From the NCBI GenBank assembly GCA_903881085.1, contig CAIRSA010000017.1, forward strand, positions 58,718 to 122,717: a stretch of 64,000 bases of DNA, read 5' to 3'. The notes below the pieces were generated by a model, which was not told the DNA's origin, ran no database searches, and saw only the letters and a list, made by a program, of their open reading frames with translations. Made by a program: the position numbers and the translations under genes. Below, piece after piece: positions 53,623 to 60,276 of this stretch. Each line of letters opens with the position of its first letter. Positions within the stretch are counted from its first letter, which is position 1. This stretch comes from an uncultured Acidobacteriia bacterium (lineage in GTDB: Bacteria > Acidobacteriota > Terriglobia > Bryobacterales > Bryobacteraceae).

Positions 53623-55943
53623 CTGTTTGCTACCTCTTTGGGTTTGTTGGTTACTTCGCCACGCCGATTTTGGAACGGAAGACTGACGACGATTTCATTC
53701 ACGAGCGCCAGGAATCGATAGTCGGATGCTGCCAGCTTCTTATTCAACTCATCGACCGTTCTTCTATCATACTGCTCCAGACCGCGTCCAAGGGAGTAGG
53801 TCAGCATCTTTTCAATCAGGCATCGTGCAAATTCGGGAAGATTCTGTGCCAGCAGGCCGCGCATTTCGGCCGGAGTGACGAACGACTTGCCATTAGGAAA
53901 CGTCCCGCTGGAATCGATGGGGAACTTTCCGTCCTTGGTGCGCCAGCGTCCGATGGCGTCGTAGTTTTCCAGGCCAAAGCCGAGCACGTCCATGCGATTG
54001 TGGCACGATGCGCAGATGGCGTTGGTGCGATGCTTTTCCATCTGCTGGCGCAGGGAACCCGCGTTGCCCACCTGCTCTTCGTCCAGTGGCGGCACATCGG
54101 GCGGAGGCGGCGGAGGCGGCGTGCCGAGAATATTTTGCAGCACGTACTTGCCGCGGATCACAGGCGACGTTCGCGTGGGATAACTGGAAACAGTGAGCAC
54201 GCTGGCGTGGGCGAGGATGCCTCCGCGTTGATCGGATTTCAAATCCACACGGCGGAAGTCCGGTCCGGTCACGCCTTCGATTCCATAGTGTTTGGCCAGC
54301 CGTTCATTCAGAAACGTGTACTTGGCGTCAATGAATTCGGCCATGGGGCGGTTTTCGCGCAGCATTGATTCAAAGAACATGCGCGTCTCAGTCTTCATCG
54401 CGTCGCGCAGTTCGGGACCCCATTCGGGGAACTTCTGCGGGTCGGGCTTCACACTGTCGAGGTTGCGGGTTTCCAACCATTGCCCCGCGAAATTGTCGGC
54501 CAAGGCCGAAGCGCGTGGGTCGTTCAACATGCGCTTCACTTGCGCATTCATAATGCCTGGGGCGCGCAGCTTGCGGGTTTCGGCAAGCGTCAGCAACTCG
54601 TCGTCGGGCATGGAACTCCACAGGAAATAGCTAAGGCGCGAGGCGAGTTCGATATCGGTCACTGGGTGCACCTCGTTGGAGGAGGTTTTGACGATGGCGG
54701 CCGGGCCGGGCTTCGGCGCGGGATCATGTTCAATGCGGAACAAGAAGTGCGGGGAGACGAGCATCGCCTGAATGGCGAGTTGGATGCCCTGTTCGGTGGA
54801 GAGGCCTTCGGCCTTGGCCATGGCGACGAACTTCATCAGCGGCGTCGTGTCGGATTTGGAGACGGGCCGGCGATAGGCGCGACGGGCCAGCGTCGCTACG
54901 ATCTTTTCCACACAGGCCTGGCCGGTATTCGGATCGCAGATGAGAATCTTTTTGCGGCTGGGGCGCTCTGCTTCGGACCTGAAGGGCCCGATGAAGGTCA
55001 TCGATTCGAGGAACTTGTTCGATTTGTTGTTGTACAGTTCCTTGCCGGTGAGGTTTTTGACGAAGTCGTCATTGACGAAGCCGGCGCGGAAGACGTGATC
55101 GCCTTCGGGCAGGAAGAGTTTCATCTGCTCTTCGGAATACGGGTTGAAGTAGACCAGGCCGGATGGCTTGGTTTCCACCTGCATTGTGTTGAGCAGCTTG
55201 CCGTCCATCCAGAAGTTCATGGTGACGGGCTTCGCGTCAGCGGCGCGTTCGCCAGGCAGTCCGATGCGCACGGTGTACTCGCCATCGAATTCGATGCGGT
55301 GGGTGGCTTCGATAGTGCTGCCATCGATTTTGCGGATGTTTTTATCCTTATTATGATAGAGCGCTTCGAGCGGCTTGGGCAGCGGGTCGGCCGCAACGGC
55401 GCGAGCGGCAATGCGCTCGGCCGCGGCAATGTATTTTTCCATCAGTACGGGCGAGATGGTCAACACGTCGCCGATGTTGTCAAAGCCGTAGCCGGAATCA
55501 TCAGCCGGAAAATCTTTTTCCGCGCGGAATTCGACGGCCAGCAGGTCGCGGATGGTGTTGGTGTATTCGTTGCGGTTCAGGCGGCGCGCGGTCACGCGGC
55601 CTGGGTCGGGCTTCACCAGCTTGTCGGCGCGTTCAAACTCGGTTTGTACAAACTTGGTGAGATCGTCGATCTGTTCAGCCGGGCGGGGCACACCTTTGGG
55701 CGGCATCTCGCCGGTGCGCATCTTCTGGATGATCCGCTCCCAGCCTTCGCGCTGTTGGGCAAGGGATTTGGGGTCAAGGAAGGGCGCGACGTTCAGGCCG
55801 CCGGACGCCGTGCGGTCGTTGTGGCAGGGGGCGCAAGTCTTGGTGAGAACGGGCTGAACCTTTTTCTCAAACGGCGAATCCGCGGCCCAGAGTAGGATCG
55901 CTGTAGTGCTGGCAAGAGCTGCAGGTAAGATTGGAATGCGCAT
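53619..55943 (-). CDS. Cytochrome c with DUF1587/1595/1592/1588/1585 domains
   Basis: A protein of 774 residues with a signal peptide (MRIPILPAALASTTAILLWA). A heme motif CAPCH near residue 37 has its Met ligand region in GEMPPKG. Then come DUF1587 (RRLNRNEYTNTIRDLLAVEF), a carbohydrate-binding-like insert, DUF1595 (CVEKIVATLARRAYRRPVSK), DUF1592 (IELASRLSYFLWSSMPDDEL), DUF1588 (RGKYVLQNILGTPPPPPP), a second heme motif CASCH and DUF1585 (MLTYSLGRGLEQYDRR). This is the Planctomycete PSCyt2-5 architecture. It is co-transcribed with the DUF1552 gene. Confidence 0.93.
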   Translation of the reverse strand: MRIPILPAALASTTAILLWAADSPFEKKVQPVLTKTCAPCHNDRTASGGLNVAPFLDPKSLAQQREGWERIIQKMRTGEMPPKGVPRPAEQIDDLTKFVQTEFERADKLVKPDPGRVTARRLNRNEYTNTIRDLLAVEFRAEKDFPADDSGYGFDNIGDVLTISPVLMEKYIAAAERIAARAVAADPLPKPLEALYHNKDKNIRKIDGSTIEATHRIEFDGEYTVRIGLPGERAADAKPVTMNFWMDGKLLNTMQVETKPSGLVYFNPYSEEQMKLFLPEGDHVFRAGFVNDDFVKNLTGKELYNNKSNKFLESMTFIGPFRSEAERPSRKKILICDPNTGQACVEKIVATLARRAYRRPVSKSDTTPLMKFVAMAKAEGLSTEQGIQLAIQAMLVSPHFLFRIEHDPAPKPGPAAIVKTSSNEVHPVTDIELASRLSYFLWSSMPDDELLTLAETRKLRAPGIMNAQVKRMLNDPRASALADNFAGQWLETRNLDSVKPDPQKFPEWGPELRDAMKTETRMFFESMLRENRPMAEFIDAKYTFLNERLAKHYGIEGVTGPDFRRVDLKSDQRGGILAHASVLTVSSYPTRTSPVIRGKYVLQNILGTPPPPPPPDVPPLDEEQVGNAGSLRQQMEKHRTNAICASCHNRMDVLGFGLENYDAIGRWRTKDGKFPIDSSGTFPNGKSFVTPAEMRGLLAQNLPEFARCLIEKMLTYSLGRGLEQYDRRTVDELNKKLAASDYRFLALVNEIVVSLPFQNRRGEVTNKPKEVANR

Positions 55944-56075
55944 TGCTGACTGCTAGATATTTTATTACAGTTTATGCTGCGCGGTTTGCTCGAATCATAT
56001 TTTTCTGACGCAGGACAGAAAAATCGCCTTTCCCTGGAGTCTGTACATCTCCAAATATGCCTGGGACCGGATGTA

Positions 56076-56112
56076 GGCCGAATGGCATTCTGCGGCCGAA
56101 TGACATTCGGCC
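56076..56112. repeat. Tandem palindromic hairpins
   Basis: A perfect palindrome GGCCGAATG-A-CATTCGGCC (56094-56112) is preceded by an imperfect copy of itself starting at 56076 (GGCCGAATG-G-CATTC). It lies in the 219-bp gap between two minus-strand genes, after the TPR gene. No T-run follows, so it is not a standard terminator. A REP or RNA-stability element is possible. Confidence 0.5.
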
Positions 56113-56162
56113 CATTTCGAGTTGTAGCGTAACTCGCCCGTCCCGGCAGCGCGGATCCCCAA

Positions 56163-57812
56163 TCAGGATTCAAACGTCAGCTGCGGTTCGATGGCGATTG
56201 CCACGTCCCACAGTTCGCGCGCTTCGGAACTTTGTCCCTGGGCATTCAGTGCGTGACCCAGATTGACCAGCGCGGCGACCGATTCCGGGTCCCGATGCAT
56301 GATTCGGCGATAGACTTTTTCCGCTTCGGCCGGCCTTCCGGCCGCATCGAGGGCAGCCGCCGTGCGGTAGCTGAGATCAATGAAATCCGAGTCACTCTCT
56401 TCCAGGCGCTGCAGAATCGCGGCGGCGCGCAGACTATCCGGGACCTCAACCGCGATAGCGATGCCGGCTCTCATGGCCAAGACATCGCTCGGACCGTTGG
56501 TGAGCGCGCTGTCAATGCAGATGAGCGCCAGATCGAGATCTCCAAGCTTCCAATAGCAGAGTGCCAGGTTGTACTGAGCGGCCAACCATTTGCTGCTGCC
56601 CCGCAGTGCGGATTCAAATGCCTCGGCCGCAGTGGTGTAGCGGCCTGCCTCATAGCGCAAATACCCCAGACGGAACCAAGCCTCCGTATTGGACGGATCC
56701 TGAGCCACTAACTCTTCCAGGATAGTGGCCGCCATTGGCTTTCTACCTGTTTGTTCCAACGACAAGGCGAAGTTCCATAGCGGAGCGGTAAGGCTGGGCT
56801 TCAGCTCAAAGGCATGTTCGTAATTTTCGCGCGCGGCATCGAATTTTCCCTGTTCTTGAAGAATTGTCCCCAGGTTGATGTACGGAAGTTCCGATTTTCC
56901 GTTGATCTGGATGGCGTAGGCGTATGCCTCCGCCGCAGCCGCGGTCTTTCGCTGAGCCTGCAGGGCTACACCGAGATTGAACCATGCTTCATAGTCATTG
57001 GGGGCCGTTTCCGTGATAGCGGTACAGTAGCGCTCCGCCGCACCATGATCGCCCGCTTCAAACGCACTCGCGGCAAGAGCCTGCAGGGCGGGAACCGATT
57101 TTGAATTGATCCGATAGAGAGACTCGGCAAAAGGCCTGACACTCGAAGGAGTATCCGTAGCCAGGCAAAGCGCGATCAGGTTGACCAGAATCTCCTGCGA
57201 TTGCGGATCGTTTTCCAGGCCCGCCAGGTAAAGCGTGGCCGCTCTCTCATGTAGACCTTGCATGTGCAATGCCACCGCCAGACAGTAGGTGGAAACTGAA
57301 TGGCCCGGCGATAGCTCGAGCGCTTTTTCAAAGGCCCCGGCGGCCGCCTTTGCGTTGCCATTGTGGAGGTTGCTGATGCCCGCGCCTAGCCAGCAATCGA
57401 GCCGCTCAGGGGAGATTGCAGCAGCACGGTCAAAGGCCGGAGCGGCCTCGGCCCAATTGCGCAGTTTGCTCAGGCACGCACCCAAATTGTAGTCCGCAGT
57501 TTTGCTGCCTGGTTCTATACGCGCATGCTGAGCAAATTGGATCGAGGCCTCCTGCAGGTTTCCCGCTTCAAACAACAGTTGCCCCAACGCCGCGTATACC
57601 TCACCGGGCTGATTGGATTCAGCTGCGGCTTGGGTCAGTTCAGCCAGGGCTTCTTCGTTGCGGCCTTCCATGTGTAAAGAAATGGCGTGGACCAGCTCCG
57701 GTGAGGAAGCAGCGCGCATGTCCATATTCGGCACACCAGCTTCCGCTCGCAACAATGCCTGCAGTGGCGCATCGTCAATAAACCACATCCACCGGTCGTT
57801 CAATTCACTCAT
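56163..57812 (-). CDS. Large TPR protein, cytoplasmic
   Basis: A protein of 549 residues; ATG 57812 overlaps the upstream gene's stop (ATGA). There is no signal peptide. Apart from the first ~40 residues (WMWFIDDAPLQALLRAEAGV), it consists of about 13-14 TPR units (AISLHMEGRNEEALAELTQA, WFNLGVALQAQRKTAAAAEA, WFRLGYLRYEAGRYTTAAEA, LVNLGHALNAQGQSSEAREL). It is likely a scaffold working with the zinc-motif membrane protein with which it is co-transcribed. Confidence 0.88.
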   Translation of the reverse strand: MSELNDRWMWFIDDAPLQALLRAEAGVPNMDMRAASSPELVHAISLHMEGRNEEALAELTQAAAESNQPGEVYAALGQLLFEAGNLQEASIQFAQHARIEPGSKTADYNLGACLSKLRNWAEAAPAFDRAAAISPERLDCWLGAGISNLHNGNAKAAAGAFEKALELSPGHSVSTYCLAVALHMQGLHERAATLYLAGLENDPQSQEILVNLIALCLATDTPSSVRPFAESLYRINSKSVPALQALAASAFEAGDHGAAERYCTAITETAPNDYEAWFNLGVALQAQRKTAAAAEAYAYAIQINGKSELPYINLGTILQEQGKFDAARENYEHAFELKPSLTAPLWNFALSLEQTGRKPMAATILEELVAQDPSNTEAWFRLGYLRYEAGRYTTAAEAFESALRGSSKWLAAQYNLALCYWKLGDLDLALICIDSALTNGPSDVLAMRAGIAIAVEVPDSLRAAAILQRLEESDSDFIDLSYRTAAALDAAGRPAEAEKVYRRIMHRDPESVAALVNLGHALNAQGQSSEARELWDVAIAIEPQLTFES

Positions 57813-59464
57813 GCTTGCACTCCCTTTTCCATGTTCTGGAGTCCCCGGCCGGTTGCGACGCGGGCGTTGTGACTCAATTGCTGTCCGGCTGGCCGTTGCG
57901 GCCGGCTGGAACGGGTTTTAGAGGGGCCTGAGATTAAGGTGTAGATGTATGCCCCAATCGCCAAAACAGCAGCTGCCAGCAGGATCTTGACCCAGATTGG
58001 CAGTAACTGGATGAAACCGGGAGAGGGTCCGATTTCGCCCGACATCTCAAACACCGGACTGTTGTTCTCGTCCGCTCCCAGCTCGGCCATTTCGGTAGGT
58101 GCTTCCACAGGTCCGGGGCGCAGAATAGATGGGGGTTTCGTTGGTGATTCCACTGGCGCCGGGTGTGGAACCGCCGCCGTTGCCTTGGTAATTGGAGCCG
58201 CGGGGCCAGCCGGGGCAGGCGATTTGCCCTTTGGCTTTTGAACGTCCGCGGGTGGAGCGAGTTTCGGCTTTTCGGTTTTAGGCGCGGGCGCAGGTGGGGT
58301 TGCCGTGATTCCCACTGGGGAGGATGGCTGATTAGCAACCTTCTTCTGCCGTTTGATTTCTGTAACGTTCTTCGTCTTGGGAAGAATGTCGGGCAGAGTT
58401 GGCGGCGGCTCCTGGGTCATTGGTACCTTCTTCAATGAAGGCATTGGGGAGGCGGTCTGCTGCGCTTCTGGCTCCGATTTGGGGGCGAAAATTACCGCCG
58501 TGTGCAGTGTGGCCAGATCGAATTCGGGCTTGGATATTTCCGGGTTGGGAAATGCCACATCTGGCATGGCGGAAATCAGCTTAGGCGGATTCGGCTCCAT
58601 CGGGCGGAACTCCAGCCGCGAGGCGCTAAGATTGGACAATACATCCATTCTGGCCGGCGTATCTGGCTGAGGGACCTCCAGCACAGGTTCAAACGCTGTC
58701 AGGCCAGAATCGGCGGGCTTTGGGCGGCCACCACTACTGCGCAAAAAATCAATGTATTGCAGGCCTTGAATATCGAAATTCACCGCCGGAAGCTGCTTCC
58801 ATCCAGGACCGGCACCCCCAGGCCGCGCCGGGGTAAGATTCAAGGGGATGGGAAATGCCAGTTCGTCCATTAATTCCAGTTCGGCGGTCACCTGGGCTTG
58901 CAAAATTCGTTCGGGGCGGCGGAAGGTGACTGGCGCCGGCATGGGTGTTTCATCCACAATTGCAGCCTTTAAAGACGGCATTGCATATTGCGTGAAACGG
59001 AAGACCGGCTCTTCGTTGGAAAGCGGTCTCGGCCGCACAATTTGCAGCGGGCGTTTCTCAATCAGGAATCCTGCTTCTTGTGGGTCTTGCTGTTGCTCCG
59101 GCTGACCTTGGGTAGCAAGGTCCATTTCCAGCGGCTGAAGATCGGCGTCGGCCAAGGCCGCTGACGACATGCGGCCGGCAGCATTGTTGTTGCTGGACCT
59201 ACCGTGCTGTTCAAGTATCGTTTCCTGCACGGCGGCGAGGTTAGGATACGTAATGTTCTCCAATTCGGCTGCCTGCGCCGCTCCATTGAATCCATTGGCA
59301 AAGGACTTTTTCTGGCTAGGGGGTTGCGACTGCATCAACCGGTTCAGCGCGAGTCGGCTGAACTCTTCCTGATATGCCACCCGATGGGCGTCAGAACAGA
59401 AGTTCTCGCTTCCTGCCAGCTTTTTGAGCAGCGCTAATTCAACTCCACAATAGAGGCATCGCAT
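57809..59464 (-). CDS. Zinc-motif protein with long disordered region and C-terminal membrane helix
   Basis: A protein of 551 residues from ATG 59464; ATG 59488 is possible. Open frame continues upstream to 59716 through an AT-rich promoter-like zone and is not counted. The first 40 residues hold a Cys/His cluster (RCLYCGVELALLKKLAGSEN, then FCSDAHR) that could bind one zinc. The middle ~430 residues are Pro/Ala/Lys/Glu-rich and probably disordered. A membrane helix lies near residues 495-515 (ILLAAAVLAIGAYIYTLISG), followed by a short tail. The protein is likely tail-anchored with the zinc end in the cytoplasm. The same start motif is seen in other acidobacterial proteins I recall, without known function. 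Confidence 0.75.
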   Translation of the reverse strand: MRCLYCGVELALLKKLAGSENFCSDAHRVAYQEEFSRLALNRLMQSQPPSQKKSFANGFNGAAQAAELENITYPNLAAVQETILEQHGRSSNNNAAGRMSSAALADADLQPLEMDLATQGQPEQQQDPQEAGFLIEKRPLQIVRPRPLSNEEPVFRFTQYAMPSLKAAIVDETPMPAPVTFRRPERILQAQVTAELELMDELAFPIPLNLTPARPGGAGPGWKQLPAVNFDIQGLQYIDFLRSSGGRPKPADSGLTAFEPVLEVPQPDTPARMDVLSNLSASRLEFRPMEPNPPKLISAMPDVAFPNPEISKPEFDLATLHTAVIFAPKSEPEAQQTASPMPSLKKVPMTQEPPPTLPDILPKTKNVTEIKRQKKVANQPSSPVGITATPPAPAPKTEKPKLAPPADVQKPKGKSPAPAGPAAPITKATAAVPHPAPVESPTKPPSILRPGPVEAPTEMAELGADENNSPVFEMSGEIGPSPGFIQLLPIWVKILLAAAVLAIGAYIYTLISGPSKTRSSRPQRPAGQQLSHNARVATGRGLQNMEKGVQA

Positions 59465-59786
59465 AGCGCTCAATTTGTCCTCATGCATTAATAATAGGGG
59501 CAGATGCAAAAGTTCGCCAGACGTGAAATAACCTATTTGTTTGGATTCTAAGTGTAAGAATCTTAGTTCGGCGTAAGTTGATTTACTTAGGTCGAAGGCT
59601 AAGTATTGGCTATCGGGCAAGCCGACTGTTCCCCCCTCTTCAAAGAGAAGTCTAAAGTTTTTGCGATTACGGTCGATCATGTAATCACAATCAGCAATAT
59701 CTGATTCATCATCCATCGCTCCGGGGCCATGGCACTTGTCCGGGCCTGAAAGAGCGTTGATGCTGGAATATTTTGTAGGAGTGACT
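59465..59786. promoter_or_regulatory. AT-rich divergent control region with CTTAG/CTAAG inverted repeats
   Basis: This 322-bp gap between the zinc-motif gene (minus) and the Roblox gene (plus) is clearly more AT-rich than its surroundings. Within 59544-59603 are GATTCT-N7-AGAATC (59544-59562) and CTTAG-N8-CTAAG (59586-59603). CTAAG also occurs at 59548 and CTTAG at 59562. Such paired half-sites suggest binding by a dimeric regulator. No gene is assigned here. Confidence 0.4.
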
Positions 59787-60152
59787 ATGGGTAAGATTGA
59801 AGCATTTCAAAAGAATGTGGACGGCCTTCGCGCCGCTATCCCGGAATTGCGTGGCGTACTGCTGGCCTCTACCGAAGGCCTTCCTATCGCCCATTCCCTT
59901 TCCAATGGCGCCGATGCCAATCGCGTAGCAGCGATGGCGGCGGCGGCATCGAGCCTCGGCCGTCGTGTGAGCGATAGCCTGAGTGTTGGCGTTCTTGAAG
60001 AGATCACTGTTAGCGCCGCCGATGGACAGATTTTTCTGTACTCCGCCGGTGGTAAGGGTGTTCTCGCGGTGATGGGACCCTCTGGCTGCAATGCCGGCTT
60101 GGTGCACCTGGAAGCTCGTGGCGTGGCTAAGGAACTCGGCGACTTGTTTTAA
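59787..60152 (+). CDS. Roblox/LC7-family protein (MglB-like)
   Basis: A protein of 121 residues from ATG 59787 with TAGGAG 5 nt upstream. The Roblox/LC7 fold is indicated by MGKIEAFQKNVDGLRAAIPE, GVLLASTEGLPIAHSL, MAAAASSLGRRVSDSL and the strand pair EITVSAADGQIFLYSAG / GVLAVMGPSGCNAGLVHLEA. Family members regulate small Ras-like GTPases such as MglA in polarity and gliding, or act as scaffolds. No GTPase gene is next to it here. A strong terminator follows, so it is transcribed alone. It is divergent from the zinc-motif/TPR operon. Confidence 0.85.
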   Translation: MGKIEAFQKNVDGLRAAIPELRGVLLASTEGLPIAHSLSNGADANRVAAMAAAASSLGRRVSDSLSVGVLEEITVSAADGQIFLYSAGGKGVLAVMGPSGCNAGLVHLEARGVAKELGDLF

Positions 60153-60191
60153 ACTGCCGCCACGCGCGAGCGTATAAGTTTGCTGCTCAAC

Positions 60192-60256
60192 CGGGAGATC
60201 GTTCCTCGCCGCCAGTTGCTAGATCGGGCGGCGAGGATACGATTCTCCCGTTTTTT
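60192..60256 (+). terminator. Strong rho-independent terminator
   Basis: A nearly perfect stem of about 22 bp (60192-60213 pairing with 60227-60250, two small bulges) has a 13-nt loop and is followed directly by TTTTTT (60251-60256). It ends the Roblox transcript and isolates the next gene, whose -10-like TATAGT lies at 60263-60268. Confidence 0.92.
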
Positions 60257-60276
60257 ATTTGATATAGTTGCGGTAA

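Noticed and set aside
54480..55895. A 471-codon plus-strand open frame
   Set aside because: It is antisense to the DUF1592-type cytochrome gene, which has heme motifs and conserved domains. Long antisense frames are expected in GC-rich coding DNA.
59465..59716. An 84-residue extension of the zinc-motif protein
   Set aside because: This stretch is AT-rich with inverted repeats, and the protein family begins at the RCLYCG motif.
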